Source of the DNA: DASZIT01 sp036268775
Lineage (GTDB): Bacteria; Actinomycetota; Acidimicrobiia; Acidimicrobiales; RAAP-2
DNA length: 64,000 nt
Assembly (NCBI GenBank): GCA_036268775.1
Contig: DATATM010000003.1
Coordinates: 98,989 to 162,988 of the forward strand
Direction of reading: 5' to 3'
Below are positions 39,782 through 49,398 of the stretch, one piece after another (position 1 is the stretch's first letter; every line of letters starts with the position of its first letter). The translations under genes were made by a program, and so were the position numbers. The notes below the pieces were generated by a model. That model searched no databases, was not told the origin of the DNA, and saw only the letters and a list, made by a program, of their open reading frames with translations.

Positions 39782-42489
39782 CCGCACTCGTCGAGCGCCC
39801 CCGGGGGCGCGCCCCGAGCACCGCCGCGGTCCGCGACCAAGCCGTCGTCGCCTCCGGTCAGATCGCCGCCGGGTTGGGGAACATGGTGTTCTCCCTCGTC
39901 ATGGCCCGGATCCTGGCCCCGGGTACCTTCGCCCAGTTCGCCTCCTTCCTGGCCCTCTACCTGTTGTTGAGCATGCCGGGGTCGGCGGTGAGTGCGGTGG
40001 CTGCCCTCGAGCCGGCCAAGGCGGCCCGCTTCCGACCCGCGCTGCTGCTCGGGGGGGCGGGGGTGGGCATCGCCCTGGCCGTCGCCTCCCCCTGGGTAGG
40101 CCCAGCCCTCCGGCTGCCGGTCGCCATGGTGGTGGTGCTGGGGCTGTCGGCACCGGCGCTCGGAACCCTGGCCCTCGACCGCGGCCGTCTCTACGGTTGG
40201 AACCGGCATGCCCGGCTGGTGGCATCGCTGGTGGTGGAGCCGGCGGTACGGCTCCTCCTCGGGCTGGCGCTGGCCACCGCCGGGGGAGCAGTGGGCGGTG
40301 CCCTCGGGGTGACCGTCGCCGGCTATGCGGCCCTGGAGATCGCCCGTCGGCATCCCCGAGGCCGGCCGGCCACCACCGTTGACGGTCCGGAGACGGAGGT
40401 CGAACCCGCCCCGAAGTCGGCGCCCCCGGCATTGCCCCGGGCCGCCACCTGGACGGTGTTGGCCTTCCTGGCGGTGGTGGTGGTCCAGAACCAGGACCTG
40501 CTCATCGCCAACCGGGTGTTGACGCCGGGACAGGCCGGCCAGTTCGCGGTGCTGTCCACCCTCGGTGGCCTGTCGGTGTTCGCCACCATGACGGTGCCGT
40601 TGGTGTTGCTGCCCCGGAGCCGGGCCGGCGAGGGTGGCCTGCTGCCGGCCCTCGGCATCACCGCCCTCATCGGGGGGGCGGCGGTCGGGGTGGTGGCCTT
40701 GGCCCCGGCGGCACTGGTGACCGCCCTCTTCGGATCGCAGTACCGCCAGGTGGCGGGGGTCCTGGTCCTCTACATGACCGCCATGTCCCTGCTCGGCATT
40801 GCCCGGGTGCTGGTGGCCCACCGCTGCGCCACCGGGGCCGGCCGGTCGTCACTGGTGCTGGCCGCCATGGCGGTCGCCGCCCAGGCGGGTCTCATCGTCA
40901 GCTTCGGTCACGACACCCGGTCGGTGGCCCTCTCCACCACCGCGGCGGTGTCCGGGCTCACCGTCTCCCTCGGGGTGGCCGAGGCCCTCCGGTGGGAGCG
41001 GCTGCGTCAACGGTGGGCAAGCCTCCACGCCACCCTGGTCCGACCGGTGACCCTGGCGGTGCTCGGCTTCTCGCTGACCGGCCTGGTGGTGCGGCTCATC
41101 GTTCCCCGGGGACTCTGGCTCGACGAGGCGACCAGCGTCGACCAGGCCCGGATGTCGTTCGCCGGGATGATCTCCAACCTGCGGACCACCGACGTCCATC
41201 CGCCCCTCTACTTCTCCGTCCTCTGGGTGTCGGTGCGCTGGCTCGGCTCCGGGGAGCTGGCCGTCCGGCTTCCGTCGATCATCGCCGGGTCCCTGGTCGT
41301 CCCCATGCTCTACGTGCTGGGGAAGGAGGCCTACGACCGGCGCACTGGGGTGGTGGCGGCCGCGGTCGGGTCGGTGGCGCCCATCATGGTGTGGTACTCC
41401 CAGGAAGCCCGGATGTACGCGCTGCTGATGCTGTTCGGGGTGATCGCCCTGTGGGCGCAGGTGCGCATCCTCAACCGGGGCGGACGCCTGGTCTGGGTGG
41501 TCTACGCGGTGGCCAGCATCGCCCTGGTGTGGACCCAGTACTTCGGGGCCCTCCAGGTGGTGGTCCAGCAGCTGGCCTTCCTGTACTTCATCTGGGCCCG
41601 GCGCCGGCGGGGCGAGCCGGTGCGCGGCCTGGTGATCGGTTGGGCGGTGACCCTGGCCACCATCATCATCTGGCTGGCCCCGCTGCTCCCGTTCGCCTAC
41701 CAGCAGTTCCATGTCAACCAGACCGCCGGCAAGGGGTTCGGCGGCCCCCAGCAGGTGGGCAACGCCACCTCCCTGAGTGGCAACCACCTCAGCATCTACG
41801 CCGGCATCGCCAACCTCCTCTGGGCAGTATGGGGCTACCACTCGAACGCGGCCATGGCCCTGATGGCGGCCATGTGGCCGCTCGGGATGCTGTTCGCCCT
41901 GGTGCTCCTCGGCCGGCGCCACCAGCGGGTCACCACCTTGTTGGTGGCGGCAGTGATCATCCCCGGGGTGGTGATGTTCGCCCTCGGGACGGTGAAGCGG
42001 AACCTCTTCGACATCCGCTACCTGTCCACCGCGGTGCCGGTCCTCTTCGTCCTCATCGCCCGGATGGTCACCGGGATCTCCCGGAAGACGGTCACGGTGG
42101 TGGCCGGCACCAGCCTGGTGATCGCCACCATGCTGGTCGGGCTGATCGACCAGCAGTACAACGGCACCAACCCGCGGACCTACGACTTCCGCCAGGCGAT
42201 CGAACCGGTGGAGGCCCAGGCCCGGCCGGGCGACATCATCAGCTACGACCCGGTCGACCTCCGGGAAGTGGTCCAGTACTACGCCCCCAAACCGGTGCTG
42301 GAGCCGGTCGCCGCTCTCACCACCCAGTCCACCGCCGGCCATGCCGTCTATGTGGTGGCCAGCCGGTCGCTGATGAACGGGCCATCGGACGCCGCCGCCC
42401 TCAACAAGGCGCTCACCTCCCTCCGCGCCCATGACCGGCTGGTGATGCACCGGCAGCTGGCCAACGTCGAAATCTGGGAATTCAAGTGA
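39778..42489 (+). CDS. Fused polysaccharide flippase (MOP/Wzx-like) and GT-C (GT39-like) glycosyltransferase
   Basis: A 903-residue membrane protein made of two units. Residues 1-415 form a MOP-superfamily flippase-like domain with about twelve membrane segments ('GNMVFSLVMARILAPGTFAQ' at the start). From about residue 420 a GT-C transferase begins; its first loop reads 'LWLDEATSVDQARMSF' and 'TTDVHPPLYFSVLWVSVRWL', the acidic/HPPLY signature of GT39/ArnT-type lipid-sugar-dependent enzymes, ending with a short extracytoplasmic domain. ATG at 39778 overlaps the pyruvyl transferase stop. The fusion would join export of lipid-linked sugar to its use outside the membrane. No stop or frameshift separates the halves. 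Confidence 0.82.
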   Translation: MTALVERPRGRAPSTAAVRDQAVVASGQIAAGLGNMVFSLVMARILAPGTFAQFASFLALYLLLSMPGSAVSAVAALEPAKAARFRPALLLGGAGVGIALAVASPWVGPALRLPVAMVVVLGLSAPALGTLALDRGRLYGWNRHARLVASLVVEPAVRLLLGLALATAGGAVGGALGVTVAGYAALEIARRHPRGRPATTVDGPETEVEPAPKSAPPALPRAATWTVLAFLAVVVVQNQDLLIANRVLTPGQAGQFAVLSTLGGLSVFATMTVPLVLLPRSRAGEGGLLPALGITALIGGAAVGVVALAPAALVTALFGSQYRQVAGVLVLYMTAMSLLGIARVLVAHRCATGAGRSSLVLAAMAVAAQAGLIVSFGHDTRSVALSTTAAVSGLTVSLGVAEALRWERLRQRWASLHATLVRPVTLAVLGFSLTGLVVRLIVPRGLWLDEATSVDQARMSFAGMISNLRTTDVHPPLYFSVLWVSVRWLGSGELAVRLPSIIAGSLVVPMLYVLGKEAYDRRTGVVAAAVGSVAPIMVWYSQEARMYALLMLFGVIALWAQVRILNRGGRLVWVVYAVASIALVWTQYFGALQVVVQQLAFLYFIWARRRRGEPVRGLVIGWAVTLATIIIWLAPLLPFAYQQFHVNQTAGKGFGGPQQVGNATSLSGNHLSIYAGIANLLWAVWGYHSNAAMALMAAMWPLGMLFALVLLGRRHQRVTTLLVAAVIIPGVVMFALGTVKRNLFDIRYLSTAVPVLFVLIARMVTGISRKTVTVVAGTSLVIATMLVGLIDQQYNGTNPRTYDFRQAIEPVEAQARPGDIISYDPVDLREVVQYYAPKPVLEPVAALTTQSTAGHAVYVVASRSLMNGPSDAAALNKALTSLRAHDRLVMHRQLANVEIWEFK

Positions 42490-44072
42490 TGAAAGGAAGG
42501 GTGGTCACACCGATGGAGACCGACGGCGACGTCCGCCTCGACCCCCCCACCTGGCGCAGCCCGGCCGAGTGGCGGGCGGCCCAGGCCAAGCTGCGGCTGC
42601 TGTTGCCGCTGAGCGTGGTGCTGGCGGCCTGGTACTTCGAGTGGCTGCTCCGGGCCGGCCGGGTAGGGAACCCGGTGCTGTTCGGGTTGCTGGTCGCCGC
42701 CGAGCTGTTCAACCTGGTCCAGGCGGCCGGGTTCTGGTGGACCTGCTGGCACGGCCGGGACCGGAAGCCAGCCCCGCGATGGTCGGGACCGCTTCCCGCC
42801 GTCGACATCATGATCCCGGTCTACAACGAGCCGGTCGACGTGGTGGCGCCGACGGTGGCCGCCGCCGTCGGCCTCCGGGGCGCCGAGGTCACCGTCTACT
42901 TGTGTGACGACGCCGGCCGTCCCGAGCTCGCCGATCTGGCCCGGCGGGCCGGGGCCCGCTACCTCCGCCGGGACAGCAACGCCGGGGCCAAGGCCGGCAA
43001 CCTCAACCATGCCCTCGGCCTCACCGACGCCCCCTACGTGGTGGTGCTCGACTGCGACCACGTCCCCGGTCCGCGCTTTTTGGAGGCCACCCTCGGGTGG
43101 ATGCAGGATCCCGGGGTCGGGTTCGTCCAGACCCCCCAGTACTACGCCAATGCCCGCTCCGGCCGGCTGGCTTCCGCTGCCTGGGCCCAGCAGGCGCTGT
43201 TCTTCGGGGGCATCGCCCGCGGCAAGGACGGCCTCGGGGCGATGTTCTGCTGTGGGACCAACGTCGTTTTCCGTCGGGAGGCCCTGGAGGAGGCGGGGGG
43301 GTTCCCGGAGAAGTCACTGACCGAGGACTTCGAGCTCTCGATCCTGATGCACGAACGGGGCTGGCGCTCGATCTACGTGAACGAAGTCTTGGCCCAGGGG
43401 CTAGGACCGGAAGACATGGCCTCGTTCGTCAGCCAACAGCAACGCTGGGCGAGAGGGTGCCTGGCGGCGATCCCGGCCGCCATCAAGGCCGAGCTCCCCT
43501 GGAGGCTGCGCCAGCAGTACCTGCTGTCGTGCATGTTCTTCCTCTCCGGGTGGACCTTCGTCCTCTACATGGCGCTGCCGGTCATCCGGATCTTCTTCGG
43601 CGCCCAGCCGTTGGCCGGCGCCACCGCCGATCAATTCCTGCTGCACTTCGCCCCCTACTTCTGCGTCAGCTTGCTGGCGGTGGCGGTGGCCGGGGCGGGC
43701 GCTTACACCTTCGACGCCTTCGCCCTGTTGATCTCCACCTTCTTCGTGCAAGTGCTGTCGACGATGTTGGTGATCCTCCGCCGGCGGGGGAGGTTCGTGG
43801 TCACCCCCAAGCACGGTGTCGACGGCCCCCAACCCGGTTCGGTGTTCCCCGCCCTGTTGGCCATGGGGTTTCTGTTGGCAGCCATGGCCTATGCCCTGGA
43901 TCAAAGCCTGACCGCCGCCACCCTCAACAACGTCGCCTTCGCCCTCCTCCACCTGTCGGTGCTGTTGGTGGGCTCGTGGTCGGCCATCGTCGGTCGACGG
44001 CGATCAACGGTGGCGCCCCTGCCGGAGGCGGTAGCGCCGGTCCGGGCTGAACTCGAGAAGGTGCCGGCATGA
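42486..44072 (+). CDS. Cellulose synthase-like glycosyltransferase (GT2, BcsA-like without PilZ)
   Basis: A 528-residue processive GT2. Motifs in order: 'CDDAG' (about 140), 'DCDH' (about 188), 'TEDFEL' (about 278) and 'QQQRWARG' (about 316), i.e. the D, DxD, TED and Q(Q/R)xRW set of cellulose/hyaluronan-type synthases. Two membrane segments precede the catalytic domain and about five follow. No C-terminal PilZ domain (RxxxR, DxSxxG) is seen, so c-di-GMP control is not built in. The GTG at 42486 overlaps the upstream stop (GTGA); ATGs at 42489 and 42513 are alternatives. The product is probably a beta-linked glucan or similar. Confidence 0.87.
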   Translation: MMKGRVVTPMETDGDVRLDPPTWRSPAEWRAAQAKLRLLLPLSVVLAAWYFEWLLRAGRVGNPVLFGLLVAAELFNLVQAAGFWWTCWHGRDRKPAPRWSGPLPAVDIMIPVYNEPVDVVAPTVAAAVGLRGAEVTVYLCDDAGRPELADLARRAGARYLRRDSNAGAKAGNLNHALGLTDAPYVVVLDCDHVPGPRFLEATLGWMQDPGVGFVQTPQYYANARSGRLASAAWAQQALFFGGIARGKDGLGAMFCCGTNVVFRREALEEAGGFPEKSLTEDFELSILMHERGWRSIYVNEVLAQGLGPEDMASFVSQQQRWARGCLAAIPAAIKAELPWRLRQQYLLSCMFFLSGWTFVLYMALPVIRIFFGAQPLAGATADQFLLHFAPYFCVSLLAVAVAGAGAYTFDAFALLISTFFVQVLSTMLVILRRRGRFVVTPKHGVDGPQPGSVFPALLAMGFLLAAMAYALDQSLTAATLNNVAFALLHLSVLLVGSWSAIVGRRRSTVAPLPEAVAPVRAELEKVPA

Positions 44073-45292
44073 CCGTCCGGATGTCGGACCCCGCCCGGCC
44101 GGCGGCCGGAAGTGACCGCTACGGCTCGAGGCCGCCCCGCCGGCCGGTGAAACGCCGGGGGGCTTGGCGCCGGATGACAACGGCAATCACGGTGGTGCTG
44201 GCGGTGGCGGTCGGCATCGCCGCCCTGTCCATCGACGGGAGCCGGGCGGCGGCCCAGCGCGACGCCAAAACGTCGACCCCTGAGGCCCTGGCCCGGGCCG
44301 ACTCGGCCGCCTTCCTCCACCGCTACCTGGGGGCCGACGGCCGGGTGGTCCGCACCGATCAGGGGGGAGACACGGTGAGCGAGGGCCAGGCCTACGCCCT
44401 ACTGCTCTCGGTGGCCACCGGGCAGGCCACCGACTTCGCCTCCGCCTGGCATTGGGAGCAGACCCATCTGCAACTCCCGAACGGATTGTTCGCCTACCAC
44501 TGGAGCAATGGGGCGGTAGTCAGCAACCAACCGGCCACCGACGCCGATCTGATGACCGCCTGGGCGCTCATCCTGGCCGGCCAGCGTTTCGGCAATGCCA
44601 GCTACACCACCGACGGTCAGGCGGTGGCCGCCGCCGTCCTCACCAACGAGACGGTGACGGTGGGCGGCGCCCTCCAGCTGGCCGCCGGGCCCTGGGCGGT
44701 CACTACCCCGGTGGTGGTGAACCCCAGCTACCTCGCCCCCGAGGCGATGGCCACCCTGGCCACCGCCACCGGCGATCCCCGGTGGTCGACCCTCGCCACC
44801 AGCAGTACCGACCTGACCAGCGGGCTCACCGGCTTCAACCCGGTCCACCTCCTCCCCGATTGGGTGGTGATGGCCTCCACCGGGACGGCCACCCCGGTGG
44901 GGGCGGCCAACGGGACTGGAGTCCCGGCCTACGGGCTGGACGCCCAGCGATCCCCGGTGTGGTTGGCCTCCAGCTGCACGACCACCGACCGCCAGGTGGC
45001 CGCCCGGGACTGGACGGTGCTGCAGCACGCCGATCAGGGGGGCGGCAATCTTTCCTACACGTTGTCCGGTCGAGCCAACAGCCGCCAAGTGAATCCGCTC
45101 GGGTTGGCGGCGGCGGCGGCGGCGGCCGGAGCCGCCGGCCACCTGCAGAGCGCCGACGGGCTCCTCGACCAGGCCGATGAGCAGTCCCAGCAGTTCCACA
45201 CCTACTACGGGGACGCCTGGGCCGCCCTCGGCCGGATCCTCCTCACCACCGCCTGGTTGTCCCCGTGTCCGGCCATCCCGGCGGGTGGGTGA
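44069..45292 (+). CDS. Glycoside hydrolase family 8 (BcsZ-like endoglucanase)
   Basis: A 407-residue protein with a membrane anchor or signal at about residues 37-57 and a GH8 (alpha/alpha)6-barrel: the acid Glu105 in 'TVSEGQAYALLLSV', 'ATDADLMTAWAL' (Asp158/Asp160) and 'PSYLAPEAM'. GH8 enzymes hydrolyse cellulose, chitosan or related beta-1,4-glucans, and a GH8 (BcsZ) accompanies cellulose synthesis in many bacteria, trimming the nascent polymer. Its start overlaps the synthase stop (ATGA), supporting a glucan-like product. A short GGC-triplet run encodes an Ala stretch near residue 350. Confidence 0.85.
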   Translation: MTVRMSDPARPAAGSDRYGSRPPRRPVKRRGAWRRMTTAITVVLAVAVGIAALSIDGSRAAAQRDAKTSTPEALARADSAAFLHRYLGADGRVVRTDQGGDTVSEGQAYALLLSVATGQATDFASAWHWEQTHLQLPNGLFAYHWSNGAVVSNQPATDADLMTAWALILAGQRFGNASYTTDGQAVAAAVLTNETVTVGGALQLAAGPWAVTTPVVVNPSYLAPEAMATLATATGDPRWSTLATSSTDLTSGLTGFNPVHLLPDWVVMASTGTATPVGAANGTGVPAYGLDAQRSPVWLASSCTTTDRQVAARDWTVLQHADQGGGNLSYTLSGRANSRQVNPLGLAAAAAAAGAAGHLQSADGLLDQADEQSQQFHTYYGDAWAALGRILLTTAWLSPCPAIPAGG

Positions 45293-45300
45293 GGCGAACC

Positions 45301-48300
45301 CTAGAGAAGTCCGGCTGACCCGCTCGAGGGTAGCCAGCTGGCCGAACCGGCATAGGTGGCAGTGACGCCGTTGGCGAGGATCGCCGAGACTTCATTGAGC
45401 ACGGTGATATTGCATTTGACCGCGCCGGTGGCGGTGGTCACTCCGCTGCAGACGGTGGTCGACCCGGTCTGGAAGGTCACGGTCTGGCCGGCAATCCCCT
45501 TGGCCGGGATTCCGCCGGTGAGGGTGGCGGAGACGGAGCCGAAGGCGAGGGTCAAGCCGCCCGAGCCGATGCCGAGCAACACCGGGTTCACCACCAACGA
45601 GGTGGTGCCCTTGGCGATGGCGATCGAAAGCGCCTGAGTGGCGGTCGCCTTCGGGCTGGCCGAGTCAGTCACCTTGACGACGAAGTTGACGACACCCGAC
45701 GGGCCGGTGGGGGTGCCGGTGATCGTCCCCGTGCTGGCCAACGACAGCCCCGCCGGAAGCGACCCCGAAGCGATGCTCCAGGTGTAGGGCGTGACTCCAT
45801 TGGTGGCGGCCAGCGTCGCCGAGTAGGCAGTGCCGACGGTGCCACCAGGTAAAGACGTGGTGGTGATCGTCACCGGCGGGAGCACCGTCAAGGTGAAGCT
45901 GAGCGTGGCGTCGGCACCCTCACCGTTGTGGGCGGTAATGGTCAGTGGGTAGGTGCCCTGAGTTCCGGTCGCCGGCGTCCCGGCCAGGGTGCCGGTCCCG
46001 CTGCCATTGTCGACGAAGGTGACCCCGACGGGGAGAGCCCCCGTCTCGCTGACCGCCGGAATCGGGGACCCGGTGGCGACAAAGCTGTCGGATCCGGTTT
46101 GGTTGACGGTGAAGGTGTCACTGGCCGGACCCGAGATGGCCGCCGCCTGATCCACGGTGAGGGTGAACGACAGCGTGGCGTCGGGCGCGGTTCCGTTGGT
46201 GGCGGCGATGGTGATGGTGTAGCTGCCGGTGGTGCCCGAAGCCGGCGTGCCCGACAGCGTCCCGGTACCGTCGCCGTTGTCCTGGAAGGTGACGCCGCTG
46301 GGGAGCGTGGCCCCGCTCTCGGTCAGGTGGGCAGTTGGGGTGCCGGTCGAGGTGAAGACCTGAGGTGGCCCGGCTACCCCCACCAGGTAGGTGGCCGCCG
46401 ACGGACCGCTCAAGGCTGGCGCCGAGACGCCGACTTCGACCGAGCCGATGTCACAGGTCGCACCCTCGGGCCGCGCCGACCCGCGTTGATCGGTCGAGCC
46501 GGTTAGGCACAGAACCACCGGGCTCCCGGAGACCGCATCGCTCACGCTGGTGGCCGTGTTGACAGGGATCTGGTTGATGAGCGGGCTGGTGGCCGCCGGT
46601 GCTTCGGTCAGGGTCGGGCCGCCGTTGGCGCCGAGAGGTCCGAGTTGGGGATTCGCCAGCACGTCGCTCTTGGCTGCAGTGAAGCCGCAGCTGGCGTCAC
46701 CGGCATCGATGCCGTTGTGGCCGCCGTCGACCACATGGGAAGAGCAGTTTCCGCCGCTGTTACCGGACACGTCGCTTCCCGAAACACTGATGGCTCCGGC
46801 GGCCTCGACATAGAGGCCACCGCTAGCGCCGGCTGGCGACGTATTGCCGTTGATGGTGGAAGCCACGACCGTCACCGGATTGAAGGCGTCGATCGCCCCA
46901 AAGCTCGGGCCGCTGGAGTTGCCGGTGACCGTCGAGTTGGTGATGGAGGACTCGTTGGTGTCACCCGAACCGCTCGAAAGGGTGAGGATGGCGCTGGCGG
47001 CGTTGGCCGAGTTCCCCGAGATGGTGTCCCCGGTGAGGACCAGAGTCGACACTGTCGACGCCGCCGACGCTCCGCTGTAGATGGCGCCGGCAAACCCGGT
47101 GGAGGTCGGAGCGCTGCCCGAGGGGATTGCCTTGTTTCCGGTGATCTCACTGTCGGTGATGGTCAGGGCGCCGGAGTTGAAGATGGCGCCACCGTCGCTG
47201 CCATTGGCGGTGTTGCCCGAAATATCCGCCCCCGTGATCGATGAGGTGGCGCCCCCCGATACCAGCAGTCCACCACCAGCCACGCTGGTGTTGTTGTCGA
47301 TCGATCCACCGGTGAGGGCGAAGGAGGCGTTGGTGGCCACCGTCACCGCACCGCCGTCGAGCGGGGTGCTGTTGCCGTTCATGGTCACGTTCGATCCGGT
47401 GAATACCGGATGGTCGGCGGCGACCACCGATCCGTCGAAGACGGCGCCACCGAATCCAGCTGCGGTGCCGTTGGTGAACGAGGTGTTGTTGATGGTGCCG
47501 TTGCCCGCCAGATAGAGGCCGCCGCCGCTGTTGGTGGCCTGGTTCTGGCTGAATGTCGTGCCGTTCTGCGTGGTCAATGCCGATGACGAGTTGACCGCCA
47601 CGCCCCCACCCAGCACTCCGATGTCCTTGGTGAAGGTGGTGGAGTCAACCGTGGCCGCCGGGGTGTCGCCGGCAGCCGCCTTGCCCACCAGGAGGCCGCC
47701 GCCGAGAGCCAAGGTTGACCCAGAGGCCGTATTGCTCGAGAAGGTCGACCCGGTGAACGATCCGGTGCCCCCTACATAGGCACCGGCGCCATCGATGGCG
47801 GTGAGGCCGGAGAAGGTGTCGGCGGTCCCGGTGAAGATGGCCGCCGAGGCACTGAAGCCCGGGGACACCGATCCCAAGACGTTTCCGGCCACCGCGATCC
47901 CGCCTCCTACCGCGGCGTTGGTGCCCGAAGCCAAAGTGCCCCCGCTTACCGTGCTGTTGGCGAGGGCAAAGGTGGGAGCGTTGCCGGCCGCGGCCGGCCC
48001 TTCGAACACGGCACCGCCCCAGCCGGTGACGACTGATCCGCCGGCGGTGTCGGCGACCGCCTGGTTGCCGCTCAGGACTGAGTTGCCGGTGATGCTGAGG
48101 CTGCCGGCGTCAAAGATGCCACCACCCAGCCCGGCATTGGCCGTCGATCCCGAACTGGCGACGTTGTTCGAAACGGTGGCACCGACGAAGGACGCGGTGG
48201 CTCCTCCCACAATGTAGAGCCCACCCCCGTCGAACGCCTTGTTGGACCCGAGGGTCCCACCGTTCATGGTGAAGGCGGAGTTGGCTGCCGAGAAGCCTCC

Positions 48301-49398
48301 CCCGCCTACCAGCGCCGCGGTGTTTCCCGACAGCGTGTCATTGGTGGCGGTGATCAGCGGGGTGTCCGCCGCGGCGACCTGGGATTCATAGAATCCTCCG
48401 CCTTCAAAGGCGGAGACGTTCGAGGAGATCGAGGTTCCGACGATGGTTGCCGTGCCGGCGTCATAGATACCGGCACCGTCGGTACCGGTGTTCGAACTGA
48501 TCGAACTGGGGCTTACCCCGTCACCGGTCAGCGTCAGCTGACCGCCGCTGTAGTTGGCGATTCCCCCGCCCACCGCCGCGGCGTTGCCGGTTATCTGCGT
48601 ATCGGTGGCGCTGAGGGTGGCGGTGTCGGTGGCCACCGCCTTGGCCAGGAAGACTCCTCCGCCAAAGGTTGTTCCCCCGGTCGAATTGGCCGAAATAACC
48701 GTGTTGGCCATCGTTGTCGGCCCGGCCAGGTACAGCCCACCACCGTTGAAGTTCGTGGTGCCGAAGGCGACGGTTTTGTTGTGCGAGATGGTGTCGCCGT
48801 TGAGGGTCAGTTGTTGGGTGGTGCCCAGGACGGTCCCGATCACCCCGATGCCGCCGCCGCCCGCCGAACCGGTGATGCCGCCGGCCTCATTGTTGGTGAT
48901 GGTCGAGTTGTTGACGATCATTTTTCCGGTGACGAGCTCGATGCCACCGCCAAACTTGGAGATGCCGCGCTGAATGGTGACGCCGTTGACGGTCAAGGTG
49001 TTGGGGTCGGCAGCTGGCAGCGAGACCAGCATGGCCGACGCACTCGAAGCCGAAGGGGTTGTCTCGGCGGCGTCGATGATGGAAACGCCCTGTCCGGCCC
49101 CTTGGATCGTCACCGCTTTGGTGACCGACAGGGCGCCAGTGTAGGTGCCTCCGGCCAAGTTGATGGTATCGCCGTCAGTGGACAGCGCCAGCGCGTGAGT
49201 GATCGTCTTGCAGGGCAGCGCGGCGGTCACGCAGGCGTTGCTGTCGGAACCGGTCGGGTTGACGAACCAGTTGGAGCCGGCGGCCCACGCCGTCCCCGAG
49301 GCTGCCACCAGGAATGACCCCGCCAGCGCTCCGGTGACTCCAAGGACAAGGGATGCCCTCGCCGCCGCCCGAATCCGTCCCCGTTTGGTCGAAATCAT
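45301..49398 (-). CDS. Large secreted parallel beta-helix and Ig-like repeat surface protein
   Basis: A 1365-residue protein with signal peptide (residues 1-48, cleavage near AWA-AG). Residues 55-1000 form a pectate-lyase-like right-handed beta-helix of repeated 'xxGGGIxxxG...SxITGNxA' turns, with many 'GGGLY' and 'SGNTA' elements starting from 'CKTITHALALSTDGDTINLA'. Residues 1030-1290 hold three or four Ig-like putative (He_PIG/cadherin-like) repeats ('GTLSGTPASGTTGSYTITI', 'GTLAGTPATGTQGTYPLTI'), followed by a further Ig-like domain. There is no LPxTG or other obvious cell-wall anchor. GGGGAGGG precedes ATG 49398. Convergent with the polysaccharide operon; probably an adhesin or polysaccharide-binding protein. 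Confidence 0.85.
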   Translation of the reverse strand: MISTKRGRIRAAARASLVLGVTGALAGSFLVAASGTAWAAGSNWFVNPTGSDSNACVTAALPCKTITHALALSTDGDTINLAGGTYTGALSVTKAVTIQGAGQGVSIIDAAETTPSASSASAMLVSLPAADPNTLTVNGVTIQRGISKFGGGIELVTGKMIVNNSTITNNEAGGITGSAGGGGIGVIGTVLGTTQQLTLNGDTISHNKTVAFGTTNFNGGGLYLAGPTTMANTVISANSTGGTTFGGGVFLAKAVATDTATLSATDTQITGNAAAVGGGIANYSGGQLTLTGDGVSPSSISSNTGTDGAGIYDAGTATIVGTSISSNVSAFEGGGFYESQVAAADTPLITATNDTLSGNTAALVGGGGFSAANSAFTMNGGTLGSNKAFDGGGLYIVGGATASFVGATVSNNVASSGSTANAGLGGGIFDAGSLSITGNSVLSGNQAVADTAGGSVVTGWGGAVFEGPAAAGNAPTFALANSTVSGGTLASGTNAAVGGGIAVAGNVLGSVSPGFSASAAIFTGTADTFSGLTAIDGAGAYVGGTGSFTGSTFSSNTASGSTLALGGGLLVGKAAAGDTPAATVDSTTFTKDIGVLGGGVAVNSSSALTTQNGTTFSQNQATNSGGGLYLAGNGTINNTSFTNGTAAGFGGAVFDGSVVAADHPVFTGSNVTMNGNSTPLDGGAVTVATNASFALTGGSIDNNTSVAGGGLLVSGGATSSITGADISGNTANGSDGGAIFNSGALTITDSEITGNKAIPSGSAPTSTGFAGAIYSGASAASTVSTLVLTGDTISGNSANAASAILTLSSGSGDTNESSITNSTVTGNSSGPSFGAIDAFNPVTVVASTINGNTSPAGASGGLYVEAAGAISVSGSDVSGNSGGNCSSHVVDGGHNGIDAGDASCGFTAAKSDVLANPQLGPLGANGGPTLTEAPAATSPLINQIPVNTATSVSDAVSGSPVVLCLTGSTDQRGSARPEGATCDIGSVEVGVSAPALSGPSAATYLVGVAGPPQVFTSTGTPTAHLTESGATLPSGVTFQDNGDGTGTLSGTPASGTTGSYTITIAATNGTAPDATLSFTLTVDQAAAISGPASDTFTVNQTGSDSFVATGSPIPAVSETGALPVGVTFVDNGSGTGTLAGTPATGTQGTYPLTITAHNGEGADATLSFTLTVLPPVTITTTSLPGGTVGTAYSATLAATNGVTPYTWSIASGSLPAGLSLASTGTITGTPTGPSGVVNFVVKVTDSASPKATATQALSIAIAKGTTSLVVNPVLLGIGSGGLTLAFGSVSATLTGGIPAKGIAGQTVTFQTGSTTVCSGVTTATGAVKCNITVLNEVSAILANGVTATYAGSASWLPSSGSAGLL

